Source: Calothrix sp. MO_167.B12
GTDB taxonomy: Bacteria > Cyanobacteriota > Cyanobacteriia > Cyanobacteriales > Nostocaceae
DNA length: 40,576 nucleotides
Reading direction: 5' to 3'
NCBI GenBank assembly: GCA_030066045.1
Contig: JASJCJ010000045.1
Span: forward strand, 1 to 40,576
In this document: piece by piece, positions 31,191 to 40,303 of the stretch
How the letters are laid out: each line of letters opens with the position of its first letter
Numbering within the stretch: position 1 is the stretch's first letter
Notes under the pieces: generated by a model
Told to the model about the DNA's origin: nothing
Databases searched by the model: none
Seen by the model: the letters and a program-made list of their open reading frames with translations, nothing else
Program-made: the position numbers and the translations under genes

Positions 31191-32054
31191 TTACCATGAC
31201 TGAGGAACTTTGCTCATCAAGTGACTTTCCAGCCAGCCTTCCATATCTCCCAAGATTTCTGGGTAATTGATATCACTTTGAATTTCGTGATAGGTTTCTG
31301 GATATTCTCGAAACTGTTTGTCTGGAAAAGTTACTTTGTGGAAAAATTCCAGACTACCTTCCGGTAAGGCAACTTGATCCGCACCTCCATGCATAATCAA
31401 TAAAGGTATACAAAAATTTTCTGCCCCATTCTGAACTTCTGCAACTGTGATCGCAAATTCTGTTGCTAAACGGGCAGTACCTCTGGTATGCCGTAATGAA
31501 TCTTGGGCATAAGCAGCTAAAACTTTTTGATCGCGGGAAGCGAAGTTGGGGTTCATGCCCGTATTAAGACTGAAACTAGGCAATACACGTGAAAGAACCC
31601 TGCCTAAAAATAGCTTAAACGGGGAAATTCCTACTTTTCCTATACTTGGGGCTAAAGCGATCGCACCCTGTAATCTTTTGGCAATTTGAGGGTAACGTAA
31701 GACGAAATCTAGAACTATTACACCTCCTAAACTATGACCTAAGAGAAAACACGGGCATTCTGGTTCTTGGGTGGCGAGCAAGTTGAAGAAAGCTTGGAGG
31801 TCTTGCCGGAATTCATCCCAGTTATTAATATACCCTCGTTTCCCTGGCGATCGCCCATGACCCCGTAAATCAAAACTGTAAATAGCATAATTTTTGGGAA
31901 TGAGGTGGTTAACTATATTTCCATATAAGCCACTGTGACCCCCCAATCCATGAACAATGACTAAGATAGCGCGGGTTTGCTCCTGGGGATGCCAACTTTG
32001 GTAGTATAAATTTAACCCTCCGGCACCCAGAAAAGTTCCTTGGTGATGATGCAT
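31191..32054 (-). CDS. Alpha/beta hydrolase, monoacylglycerol lipase/lysophospholipase type
   Basis: This 287-residue protein belongs to the Hydrolase_4 family. The nucleophile Ser lies in LGHSLGG, the acid in MHGGADQVALP and the His in ETYHEIQSD; HGLGGHSGLYGNIV forms the oxyanion region, and FDLRGHGRSPGKRGYINNW is the signature of the PldB/monoacylglycerol lipase group. It probably hydrolyses mono-acyl lipids. The frame stays open to 32084, but the ATG at 32054 (MHHHQGTFLGAGGLNLYYQSW) has AGAGG seven bases upstream and matches the family start. No signal peptide is present. It is a single gene, and the remnant tnpB element lies immediately upstream. Confidence 0.9.
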   Translation of the reverse strand: MHHHQGTFLGAGGLNLYYQSWHPQEQTRAILVIVHGLGGHSGLYGNIVNHLIPKNYAIYSFDLRGHGRSPGKRGYINNWDEFRQDLQAFFNLLATQEPECPCFLLGHSLGGVIVLDFVLRYPQIAKRLQGAIALAPSIGKVGISPFKLFLGRVLSRVLPSFSLNTGMNPNFASRDQKVLAAYAQDSLRHTRGTARLATEFAITVAEVQNGAENFCIPLLIMHGGADQVALPEGSLEFFHKVTFPDKQFREYPETYHEIQSDINYPEILGDMEGWLESHLMSKVPQSW

Positions 32055-32104
32055 TATGGGGCCTCTGCTATACAAATATGCCATTATGCCATTTTATCGG
32101 TGTC

Positions 32105-32590
32105 AGTCAACATTGACACTACCACGGCTAAAGCTGATGGGTTTTGCGCCAAACCCTATCAAGGCAACACCGGACGCGAGAACCCCTGTGTTTGTAACCA
32201 GGGGATGAAGCGGACGGGCAAGGTTTTAACCTTGTGTATTTCTGAATAAGCGTTCAGCCATTTCACTGGCGCTAACTCCTTCGGAGTTTGCCTTTTCTTT
32301 GAGCATTGTCCATGCTGTTGGCGTGACCATTATAGTCTTCTTGACCTTAACTTCCGTGTAAAGATAGGGAACGTTTCTTTGACCTTTGATACCTTTTCTG
32401 TTTGACATGATTTAGGTTGTCATGATAAGCTAGAACGATGCTAACAAAGAAAGTGGGGTGAGTCAAATATTTAGAACCGTGCCGATAAAGGTTAATTTGA
32501 CTAGGGAAGAGAAAGCCTACTGGATAGAACACTGTGTGTTTCAACCACAGGAGAAGTCAAAAATATTCTCAGGAAACAATAATTTTGTAA
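32105..32590 (+). mobile_element. Truncated tnpB-type element with RHH gene in the tnpA position
   Basis: The left part carries IS200/IS605-like palindromes: CCACGGCTAAAGC (from about 32121), CCCCTG/CAGGGG (32186-32207) and the perfect hairpin CAAGGTT-TT-AACCTTG (32219-32234). A minus-strand ribbon-helix-helix gene ends inside that hairpin. Forty-nine bp beyond its start, a plus-strand frame resembles the beginning of a TnpB and then breaks off. The layout copies the intact IS at 19040-20772, where tnpA ends in the left hairpin and tnpB starts 51 bp after the tnpA start. The right half is missing. Boundaries are approximate, and the reading is partly inferred. Confidence 0.45.
32226..32408 (-). 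CDS. Ribbon-helix-helix (CopG-like) small protein
   Basis: This 60-residue protein has a basic N-terminus (MSNRKGIKGQRNVPYLYTE) followed by a ribbon-helix-helix pattern: strand VKKTIMVTPTAW, helix TMLKEKANSEG, turn, helix VSASEMAERLFRN. RHH proteins bind DNA as dimers and often autoregulate their own promoter, as in toxin-antitoxin pairs. No toxin gene is adjacent. Its stop codon lies inside the CAAGGTT hairpin, and its start faces the broken tnpB-like frame across 49 bp, so it probably belonged to that element and may have repressed it. This link is inferred from position. Confidence 0.65.
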   Translation of the reverse strand: MSNRKGIKGQRNVPYLYTEVKVKKTIMVTPTAWTMLKEKANSEGVSASEMAERLFRNTQG

Positions 32591-32643
32591 AATTTTCTTA
32601 TGGATGCCTGCTAGCTATCAAAATAACCAATGAAAATTGTTGA
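32458..32643 (+). pseudogene. 5' fragment of a tnpB-like gene
   Basis: From a GTG at 32458 the frame reads SQIFRTVPIKVNLTREEKAY and WIEHC. This is the type of beginning seen in TnpB-family proteins (a beta strand followed by an AYWIEHC-like helix). After about 30 residues the pattern dissolves into unrelated sequence and stops at 32643, inside the next gene. A whole TnpB has 350-450 residues, so the remainder is lost. The identification rests on a short stretch plus the context of IS-like hairpins and the divergent RHH gene. Confidence 0.35.
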
Positions 32644-33433
32644 TTTAATTACCTGGTTTGAGTCATGGGCAAATCCAGCTTGGCAAGAAAGCTGGGATAA
32701 CTGTGGTTGGCAAATTGAACCTGGGGTTTTACAGTCCCAAGCACGGGTATTGGTGTGTCTGACACCTACTTTGGCTGTAATGGAAGAAGCGATCGCTCTG
32801 CGGGAATCTGGTATACCTGTAAATCTGATTTTTGCCCACCATCCCCTCATTTTTTATCCCCCCAAGTCCCTATGTACAGGGGATGCGATCGCAGAAATGG
32901 CGCGATTGGCTTTTACCCACAATATTGGTATTTATACGGCACATACTAACTTTGACCAAGTAGAAGATGGTACGGCGGATGTTCTGGGACAAATTTTATC
33001 CCTGCAAGCAAGTACACCCATAGTACCCACCCAACCAGGTTTAGGATATGGCAGAGTCGGAGACTTACCCACCCCCTTAACATTACAAGAGCTGCTGACA
33101 ACTATCCATACCCGTCTGCATCCTGACAAGCTACTTTTCTCTCCCACCTTTGATTTACAACAGCAAATTTCCAGAGTGGCTGTTTTAGGAGGCTCGGGAG
33201 CAAGTTTTATTCAAGCTGTCGTCAAAACTGGTGCCCAAGTTTATTTGACTTCTGATTGTAAATTCCATCAATTCCAAGAAAGCCGCGATGCTGGACTAAT
33301 TATCCTTGATGCCGGACATTATGCCACCGAACGCCCAGCTTGCGATCGCCTAGTGAAAAAGTTTCAAGCTTTGCCAGTTGATTGGGTACAGTTAAGCCAA
33401 AAAGACGAAGATTTTCGCCAATTTTTTCCTTAA
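32630..33433 (+). CDS. NIF3-like dinuclear metal-centre protein
   Basis: This 267-residue protein of the NIF3 / GTP cyclohydrolase I type 2 (YbgI/YqfO) family has the metal ligands in the expected places: the His pair in FAHHPLIF, the Asp of AHTNFDQVEDG, and the His and Glu near the C-terminus in DAGHYATERP. NWDNCGW-like ESWDNCGWQIE is the family start. These proteins form toroidal hexamers with a two-metal site; their cellular role is debated, and the GTP cyclohydrolase name is not well supported for most. The length corresponds to the short form without the extra PII-like insert. The ATG overlaps the end of the decayed tnpB frame by 14 bp. Confidence 0.92.
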   Translation: MKIVDLITWFESWANPAWQESWDNCGWQIEPGVLQSQARVLVCLTPTLAVMEEAIALRESGIPVNLIFAHHPLIFYPPKSLCTGDAIAEMARLAFTHNIGIYTAHTNFDQVEDGTADVLGQILSLQASTPIVPTQPGLGYGRVGDLPTPLTLQELLTTIHTRLHPDKLLFSPTFDLQQQISRVAVLGGSGASFIQAVVKTGAQVYLTSDCKFHQFQESRDAGLIILDAGHYATERPACDRLVKKFQALPVDWVQLSQKDEDFRQFFP

Positions 33434-33481
33434 CTAATTCTGCGGAATTCCCCAACCTTGTTACAAGTTGGTCAGCGATAG

Positions 33482-33688
33482 CCAAGCTGTCATAGTAGAA
33501 AATCTTTAATCACAAATTGGCAACAGCAATATCTGATTGTGGATGGGAAATGTTTACTAATTTTCTCAAGACAGAAGGCGATTTTCTGTACTCCCCCTGC
33601 TCAACAACTCAAGAGGGTTCCAAGGGATTGGTTTTTTAGTAATTTGGAAGTCCCTAAGGATCAATCTGAATGGCAAACAATTACTTAG
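33482..33688 (+). pseudogene. Coding-like remnant without a start codon
   Basis: After a TAG just upstream, this frame runs 68 codons with a natural protein pattern (WQQQYLIVDGKCLLIFSRQK, AQQLKRVPRDWFFSNLEVPK) and ends at TAG 33686-33688. There is no ATG; only an internal GTG is available. It is probably the 3' tail of a gene whose beginning has been lost. The family was not recognised. It lies in a 440-bp spacer between the NIF3-like gene and a small protein gene. Confidence 0.35.
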
Positions 33689-33874
33689 TTTTTAATAATA
33701 CATTTTTGTGTAGTGTTTTTGACTGCAAAAACATCTGTAAATAGATTAATAGTGATTAGTATCACAAAATATATGTAATAACAATCACTAAAGTATATTA
33801 TTCCAGATCAACAAACAATGAATAGAAAAGTTCCACACTATAAGTAACCTAGCCATTACCATTTTTGTGTCAAG

Positions 33875-34090
33875 ATGATTCGTACTTTGGTTGACTCTGC
33901 TTTTCAAACTGGATATTTAAGTGTTGCATCTGAAGGCCTTATCCGTCAGGTTCTAACTACAAAAATTTATCAGCCTGAAGATTTAGTAATGCTGGCAGAT
34001 TTGTGGGACGCAGTGCGTGCAGGTGAAGTAAAACGGGAAGGCTCCTCAGACTTGACCATAGAAATGCTGAAAAAAATCCAAATAGATTGA
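33875..34090 (+). CDS. Conserved-looking 71-aa protein, unknown
   Basis: This 71-residue helical protein (MIRTLVDSAFQTGYLSVASE, then EGLIRQVLTTKIYQPEDLVMLADLWDAVRAGEVKRE) has the look of a small cyanobacterial conserved protein of unknown role. The composition is balanced, with no membrane helix or signal peptide. The ATG follows an AT-rich spacer with no strong ribosome-binding site. No neighbour is close enough to form an operon. Confidence 0.65.
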   Translation: MIRTLVDSAFQTGYLSVASEGLIRQVLTTKIYQPEDLVMLADLWDAVRAGEVKREGSSDLTIEMLKKIQID

Positions 34091-34662
34091 TTCTCTTTCG
34101 TGAAAAGCATGAAGCCTATAAAGAGAATGAGTTAAGATTGTATACATAGGGGTTAAACTTAAAGCTAGGTCCCCATATTTCTCAGCCATGTCCATAAATA
34201 CCAGTAGGCAAGTCAATCATTCCCAATTATCTCTTGTGCCAAAGTATTTATTATTACATAATGGTGAGGATGACTCACCAATGACTATAAAAATTGTCCA
34301 GACTAATTATGAATGATGTGACTTCTATCAAAAATATATTCTTGAGAATTAAACTGTGAGACCTCAGGTTACACTGGTGTGATAGTGCAAGTGCTGTAAT
34401 AACATCCGTTGTTACGCTCCTTGTCAGTTCACTTAGCTCAGTTAGCAGCTCCCCTCAGGAGCATTTCTATCAGGCGTTTCCCTGGGAACATCGCCAAAGT
34501 CCAATATTTATGATTGTCATTGATATGGCAATACCTAGTTTTAGTTTAGGGTAAATCTCAGCACCTTTAAAGTTTGATGTAGATAACTTCTAAAGAGTGA
34601 CATATACTGGGAGTATACCTAAATGTTGACAGATTTAACGTTAGAAAAGGCAGAAGCAGTAG
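34091..34662. other. Long spacer with two adjacent hairpins
   Basis: No gene is seen. GCTCC-CCTCA-GGAGC (34448-34462) is followed by GGCG..TTCC-CTG-GGAA..CGCC (34473-34495), which looks like a structured RNA segment. A 24-codon frame opens at 34623 and overlaps the next gene's start out of frame; its reality is doubtful. Confidence 0.4.
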
Positions 34663-34974
34663 ATGCTACACCGCAAGATTTATCAACTGTGTTGTGATGG
34701 GCGGGATGTATGTGTTTTCTTGCGGGACCAGCAACGCTGGATAGAACGCGCCCGCATCATCGATATCGAAGGAGACTTGGTCACCTTGCGCTATGAAACC
34801 GAGGAAGAAGACGAAATCTGTTCTTGGGAAGAAATGGTTCGACTCGAAAGTATAGGTGCTGTTAATCAAAAATTAGCTGCAGTACCAAGGGGAAATGTAG
34901 AACCACTGTTAACAGAAGACTGTCCTGAAGCCGAACGCATTCGTAATCCTTACAACGATACCAATCCAGAATAA
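34663..34974 (+). CDS. Cyanobacterial conserved protein (DUF6679-like)
   Basis: This 103-residue acidic protein (LHRKIYQLCCDGRDVCVFLR, QRWIERARIIDIEGDLVTLRYE, then ICSWEEMVRLESIGAV and a flexible tail) resembles a small, highly conserved cyanobacterial family that I recall as DUF6679. The first 65 residues look like a small beta-barrel with two adjacent cysteines (C9, C10). The function is unknown. AAAAGG at 34645-34650 lies 12 bases before the ATG. A strong terminator follows about 100 bp after the stop, so it is a complete single-gene transcription unit. Confidence 0.75.
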   Translation: MLHRKIYQLCCDGRDVCVFLRDQQRWIERARIIDIEGDLVTLRYETEEEDEICSWEEMVRLESIGAVNQKLAAVPRGNVEPLLTEDCPEAERIRNPYNDTNPE

Positions 34975-35073
34975 CAACAGTGCAAAAAGTGATTACTTAG
35001 CAGTCAATTGTGCTCACAAGGTCTCAAATCCCCAATCGACGATAATCTAGGCTGCATACAATTATTCTTTTCA

Positions 35074-35116
35074 TAATATCCCCTGCCGATCTAATTTCTG
35101 GAGGGGATTATTTTTT
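35074..35116 (+). terminator. Rho-independent terminator
   Basis: AATATCCCCT and AGGGGATTATT form a stem with one bulged base around an 18-nt loop region, followed directly by TTTTTT. It ends the transcript of the DUF6679-like gene. Confidence 0.8.
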
Positions 35117-35148
35117 GTGTACATAATATGATGTGACAGCAGGGGAAT

Positions 35149-36822
35149 TTAACCCCCAAAGTTGGTTAATTTTAAATGGACTTTGAGTGCATCTGGTAGA
35201 TTCACCGCAGTTTCCAAGCCCCGTACTCCATCCCACTCTAGATTTTCATTCCAAACCATTTGTGCTAAGTTAGCGTCAGTCAGGTCAGCACCACCAAGAA
35301 TGGCATAACTGAGGTTACTACCACTGAGATTTGCCCCATTGAGAGTAGCACCACTGAGATTGCTACCACTGAGGTTGCTACCACTGAGGTTGGCATAACT
35401 CAAGTCTGTACCAAAAAGAATGGCATCGCTGAGGTCAGCTTCACTCAGATTGGCTTGATTGAGAATCACTCCACTCAAGTCAGCTTGATTGAGAATTACG
35501 GCACTGAGGTCTACGTTACTCAGATCTGCACCCATCATAATTGCTCCTTCTAGGTTAGCACCGTGGAGTTTGGCACTGTGGAGCTTTGCATAGCTGAGGT
35601 CTACAGCACTCAGACTTGCCTCGGACAAATTAGCACTAAAAAGAATGGTGTCACTCAGGTTACTATTGTGGAGAGTTGTATGGCTCAGGTCTGCACCACT
35701 CAAGTCCGCGCGACACAGATCCGTACCGCTAAGGTTCGCATCACCAAGTTGAGCATCACTAAGATTCGCGCCAAAGAGAATTGCATGACTCAGATTAGCT
35801 CCCCGTAGGTCAGCGTTTCGCAGGTCAGCACCGCTCAAATCTGCATAACTCAGGTCTGTATTCGAGAGGTTAGCAGTATTTAGATTGGCATGGGTGAGAT
35901 CCCCACGACTGAAATCCGCACCAGTAGCGATCGCTCCACTCAAATTACAACTACTGAGATCGGCACGGTTGAGATTGGCTCCACTCAGGTTGGCTCCACT
36001 CAAGTTGGCATCTCCAACAGAAGCATTATTCAGGTTAGCAAAACTAAAATTAACCCCTGTAAGGTTGGCATTTCCTAAGTAAGCCGTACTCAGATCGGCA
36101 GTACTAAAATTAGCCCCTGTCAAGTTAGCATCCCCCAGGTATGCACCACTAAAGTTACCACCCTTGAGAAATGCTCCTACAACACTAGTAAAATTGCCAA
36201 TTTCAATGGTATCGCTATAGTTGATAATCCGCAGCAGTTGGGAGGTAAAAAAGTTGTCTGCATCCCTTTGACCGGATGGATAAAAAATAATTTCTTGGCT
36301 GAGATGATCATGCTTTTGACCATAGTGGTGTAATGCCAAGAGCAATATCAGTACATTGAGTCCTGTATTTATATCTATCTGACGCAGCCCAAGGGTAATA
36401 TTCTTAGCCTGTAGCTGCAACATTTGTTGTTGGGGTAAATTATAACCCGGTGGAGCATCAATAAATTCCCCTCCACACCAACGCAGATAAAAATCTTGCA
36501 AATGCTGAAAAAGCTTTATCGGCTGGAATCTATCCTCATGGGTGAGATGTTCCAGTATTGCTGCTAACATTTTCGGCTTGAGTACGGCACTACCGAGTAA
36601 ATCATAAATCTCTAGTGGGATTTGCTCTTTCCCATCCCCGATTTGTGACCATGTTTGTAAGTATTTTTGCAGCCTGTTCTGGAATTCCCTAGGTTGTAAT
36701 TTCTCTGTTTCTAAGTTTAAATTTTGGCGATAAAAAGTCATATTTGTATGTTCTTTCTCTTGTAAACACTTTTCCTGAAAATAAATTTTTAAACGTTGCC
36801 AGATTTGAGATAAATTGAACAT
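35149..36822 (-). CDS. Large pentapeptide repeat protein with N-terminal helical domain
   Basis: From ATG at 36822 (MFNLSQIWQRLKIYFQEK) this is a 557-residue protein. Residues 1 to about 215 are a helical domain of unknown type (LEIYDLLGSAVLKPKMLAAILEH, LGLRQIDINTGLNVLILLLALHHYG). From about 218 to 530 there are roughly 60 pentapeptides of A(D/N)LSx type forming a long right-handed beta-helix, with a short cap (NENLEWDGVRGLETAVNLPDALK). The frame stays open to 37008, but the additional 62 residues look like non-coding read-through. Such cyanobacterial proteins are usually soluble and of unknown function. It is a single gene, convergent with the DUF6679-like gene; the plus-strand terminator lies between them. 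Confidence 0.88.
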   Translation of the reverse strand: MFNLSQIWQRLKIYFQEKCLQEKEHTNMTFYRQNLNLETEKLQPREFQNRLQKYLQTWSQIGDGKEQIPLEIYDLLGSAVLKPKMLAAILEHLTHEDRFQPIKLFQHLQDFYLRWCGGEFIDAPPGYNLPQQQMLQLQAKNITLGLRQIDINTGLNVLILLLALHHYGQKHDHLSQEIIFYPSGQRDADNFFTSQLLRIINYSDTIEIGNFTSVVGAFLKGGNFSGAYLGDANLTGANFSTADLSTAYLGNANLTGVNFSFANLNNASVGDANLSGANLSGANLNRADLSSCNLSGAIATGADFSRGDLTHANLNTANLSNTDLSYADLSGADLRNADLRGANLSHAILFGANLSDAQLGDANLSGTDLCRADLSGADLSHTTLHNSNLSDTILFSANLSEASLSAVDLSYAKLHSAKLHGANLEGAIMMGADLSNVDLSAVILNQADLSGVILNQANLSEADLSDAILFGTDLSYANLSGSNLSGSNLSGATLNGANLSGSNLSYAILGGADLTDANLAQMVWNENLEWDGVRGLETAVNLPDALKVHLKLTNFGG

Positions 36823-37342
36823 GATTGTATATGTTAATACCGATGCATCCACTGATTTGTGATGATTTCCCAGGAAAATTCTTGGAGCCAATTTTTTGTT
36901 ACTATCTACCTGAAAATTGTATTTTACAAAACATCTTAATGTTGAGATTGTATGAGATAGTGGCTCTAATGGGGAGGAGTTGGCTTGACCCCTAGGGTAC
37001 CAATGCAAATGTAAGTTAAAATTGGGGCTTTTACTTGTCAGTTAACCTTTGTTGACTATGTCATGGTTTTATGGCTGATTCGGCGTATTTCTTAGTCGAA
37101 TGTGAAAATCATGTACACAACCTGCTAAAAACATAATTATTTTGGGAACAATACTACAGTACAGCTGTGTCAGCAACCAGAAATTTGGTAGGGATGCTAA
37201 TGCTTGCCTCATATGAGCTGCTTAATATAAAGCAACTAGGTGGTTGGTTATAGTAGTACCAATTGGTTGAAAAGAATACAAGATAAATAGTTTTTGCATG
37301 AGATCACAATTAAATAAAAAATTTTGCCGGGACATAGATGGG
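36823..37342. other. Spacer between divergent genes
   Basis: No further gene is supported here. The open extensions of both flanking genes (to 37008 on the minus strand and from 37298 on the plus strand) are judged non-coding. It presumably contains both promoters. Confidence 0.5.
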
Positions 37343-40303
37343 ATGAAGAGATTAACCTGTTGTGTTATTTTGTTGCATGGTCTGTTTTTAGGAATATTGC
37401 ACTCAAGTGCCAAGTCAGTGGCTGCCAATGTGGAATCCAAAGGTGACTTCAAGGGAAAAATTGCATTGTCCAAAATGAAACAGGGTCCTTTACCCCGTAC
37501 CCGAACCCAGGTGCAAATGTTAGAATCACCAAAGGGCAAAGTTATTCCTACAGCCGTCTCCCTTCCCAACTGGGCATTATCGAAAGTATGGGTCATTGAC
37601 AACAAAAAACAAGTACAACATCAGCCGTTTATATGGGTAGCGAACAACACTCAATCACCAGGACAGCAGCCATTTTTACAACTAGCTAATAAGGCCGGAA
37701 AGCCGAATATTTCCAGGAAAAAACCAAAAAAAAAGGATGGTTTGCAACCATTCGATCAAGTAATTAAAGACACGAAAAAAGCATCTGGTCTTTTCACTCT
37801 ATATCGCCATCCCAAAAAGAATAAAATTTATCTAGAGATTAAACCACAGCAATTAAATCAAAACTTCCTCGCCACTGCAACTTTGGAATCAGGTATTGGC
37901 GAACGGGGTATCTATAGTGGTATGCCCTTAGAAAACTTTTTATTTTACTTTCAACGGGTAAATAACGAATTAAATTTTGTCGTCAGAAACGTTAACTTTC
38001 GCACCCGCGAAGGAGATCCCCAGGCGCGATCGCTTGCCCGTTCTTTTAGTGATTCTATCCTTTATACTATTAAAATCAAGAGCATTCACCCCCAACGTCA
38101 AACCATCCTCATAGATTTAGGGGATATATTACTCAAAGACCTAGGAGGATTATCGCAAAATTTGGGAGCGATCGGCAGTCCCAAAAAATCCTATTTTGGC
38201 GATGCTAAAGCCTTTCCCAAAAATATGGAAATTGAGTCAATCATCAACTTTGTAGCTGGTAAACCAGGCAAGCGGCGTAATTTTACCACCCTTGCCGATA
38301 GCCGTGGTTTTCGCTTGCGGGTTCACTACAGTCTTTCCCAGCTACCGCAAAATAACTACCGACCCCGATTAGCAGACAATCGACTGGGTTACTTTATTAC
38401 CGCTTATCAAGACGTTTCCAACGATGAACGCAAAGATCCTTTTGTCCGTTACATTAACCGTTGGCATTTAGAAAAGCAAAATCCCAAAGCTGCGATTTCT
38501 CCACCCAAAAAACCCATAGTCTTTTGGATTGATAATGCTGTTCCCTTAGAATACCGGGATACTATCAAAGAAGGGGTGTTGATGTGGAATAGAGCCTTTG
38601 CAGCAGTTGGTTTCCAAGATGCCATCCAAGTGAAGCAAATGCCAGATGATGCCACCTGGGACCCCGCAGATATCCGCTACAACACCATTCGCTGGATTAA
38701 CACAGTGGATGGATACTTTGCTATGGGGCCATCCCGGGTTAATCCCTTAACTGGAGAAATCCTCGATGCCGATATTTTAGTGGATGGTAGTTTTATCCGA
38801 GCAATCAAAAGTGATTACAAACAAATTATTCAACCTAGCCAAAAACAAAGCCGCACTTCCCTCTCGGCTTTAATGCACAATCGCCTCCTGTGTGCTAATG
38901 GATTAGATAATATTGTTTCACCTTCATCAGCAGAGAAAAGTCCTCTCACCCAGCGTTTATCCGAATTAGCAGGCAAGTACGATCTTTGTTATGGTATGGA
39001 AGCTGCTAATCAGTTTGCTTTTGGTTCCTTGGCAATGTCCTTACTCCAAAGCAAACCTCCTACCAGTGCCCAAAAGAAGAAATATGTCCATGAATATTTA
39101 AGGTTGATTATTGCCCACGAAGTAGGGCATACATTGGGGTTACGCCACAATTTCCGGGGTAGTACTTTACTATCGCCCCAGGAAATGAACGATCGCAAAA
39201 TTGCTGGGAAAAAAGGTCTGACTACATCGGTGATGGACTACATACCACCCAACATTGCTCCCCAAGGAACCAAGCAAGGCGACTATTTCCCCGATTCCGT
39301 GGGTGTTTACGATTACTGGGTAATTAAGTATGGATATACACCCATTAAAGCTGCGTCTCCCATAGCAGAAAAGCCGATTTTAGATCGGATTGCCCAAGAG
39401 TCCTACAAACCAGAATACAGCTACTCTACAGATGAGGATGTATACGACCTTGACCCCACCGCCAACCCTTGGGACAATAGTTCTAATGTATTGGTTTATT
39501 CCCAGTGGCAGCTAGATAATGCCCGGTTGATGTGGACTCGCTTAAATCAACGTTATCCTTTAGAAGGCAATAGTTTTACAGATGTTAGGGATAGGTTTGG
39601 AACTGTATTAGGCAATTATTTTCAAAATATTTACTATATTTCCAAATATATTGGTGGTCAGTCCTTTTACCGGGTACATGGGGGAAATCCACAAAACAGA
39701 TTGCCATTTCAACCAGTACCAGTGGAAAAGCAAAGAAAGGCATTAGAAAATTTACACAAGTATGTTTTTGCAGAAGATGCTTTTAACTTTTCACCCCAAC
39801 TACTGAATAAATTAGCACCATCCCGTTGGCGACATTGGGGTAGTAATCCCAAAACAGGGCGTTTAGACTATCCCATTCATGACCTGGTATTGTCCATGCA
39901 AAGTTTGGTATTATCAGATTTACTTTCAAGCGATCGCCTTTCCCGACTTAAGGATATTGAGTTGAAAAGCGAACCCAAACAATCCCTATCATTACCAGAG
40001 TTATTTGATACTTTACAAACAGGTATTTGGACGGAAGTAATCAAGCCCAAGAAAGACCAACCCTTAGAAATTGCTAGTTTGCGCCGGGGTTTACAGCGAC
40101 AGTATCTGAAGATTTTGACAGATATGGTATTGCGAAAAAAATCTGTTCCAGAAGATGCCCGCACATTAGCTTGGTATAAACTGCGGCAATTGAAAGAAAA
40201 ACTGGATCGAGCAAATTCCCAAGATGAATATACCAAAGCCCACCTGTTAGAAACCCGCGAACGGATTAAGAAGGTGTTAGATGCACCATTACAGGGGAGG
40301 TAG
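37343..40303 (+). CDS. Secreted zinc-dependent metalloprotease (DUF5117/DUF4953 type)
   Basis: This 986-residue protein begins with a signal peptide (MKRLTCCVILLHGLFLGILH, cleavage near SSAKSVA). A DUF5118/DUF5117-like region follows (SGLFTLYRHPKKNKIYLEIK, LRVHYSLSQLP). The extended zinc motif HEVGHTLGLRHNFRGS lies at about residue 592, an HExxHxxGxxH metzincin-type site with Glu as catalytic base, and the Met-turn SVMDYIPP follows about 35-40 residues later. The C-terminal third is helical. It is an exported, probably periplasmic or extracellular, peptidase of the large zinc-dependent family common in Bacteroidetes and cyanobacteria; the substrate is unknown. An upstream ATG at 37298 is less likely because it places charged residues before the signal. 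It is a single gene. Confidence 0.9.
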   Translation: MKRLTCCVILLHGLFLGILHSSAKSVAANVESKGDFKGKIALSKMKQGPLPRTRTQVQMLESPKGKVIPTAVSLPNWALSKVWVIDNKKQVQHQPFIWVANNTQSPGQQPFLQLANKAGKPNISRKKPKKKDGLQPFDQVIKDTKKASGLFTLYRHPKKNKIYLEIKPQQLNQNFLATATLESGIGERGIYSGMPLENFLFYFQRVNNELNFVVRNVNFRTREGDPQARSLARSFSDSILYTIKIKSIHPQRQTILIDLGDILLKDLGGLSQNLGAIGSPKKSYFGDAKAFPKNMEIESIINFVAGKPGKRRNFTTLADSRGFRLRVHYSLSQLPQNNYRPRLADNRLGYFITAYQDVSNDERKDPFVRYINRWHLEKQNPKAAISPPKKPIVFWIDNAVPLEYRDTIKEGVLMWNRAFAAVGFQDAIQVKQMPDDATWDPADIRYNTIRWINTVDGYFAMGPSRVNPLTGEILDADILVDGSFIRAIKSDYKQIIQPSQKQSRTSLSALMHNRLLCANGLDNIVSPSSAEKSPLTQRLSELAGKYDLCYGMEAANQFAFGSLAMSLLQSKPPTSAQKKKYVHEYLRLIIAHEVGHTLGLRHNFRGSTLLSPQEMNDRKIAGKKGLTTSVMDYIPPNIAPQGTKQGDYFPDSVGVYDYWVIKYGYTPIKAASPIAEKPILDRIAQESYKPEYSYSTDEDVYDLDPTANPWDNSSNVLVYSQWQLDNARLMWTRLNQRYPLEGNSFTDVRDRFGTVLGNYFQNIYYISKYIGGQSFYRVHGGNPQNRLPFQPVPVEKQRKALENLHKYVFAEDAFNFSPQLLNKLAPSRWRHWGSNPKTGRLDYPIHDLVLSMQSLVLSDLLSSDRLSRLKDIELKSEPKQSLSLPELFDTLQTGIWTEVIKPKKDQPLEIASLRRGLQRQYLKILTDMVLRKKSVPEDARTLAWYKLRQLKEKLDRANSQDEYTKAHLLETRERIKKVLDAPLQGR

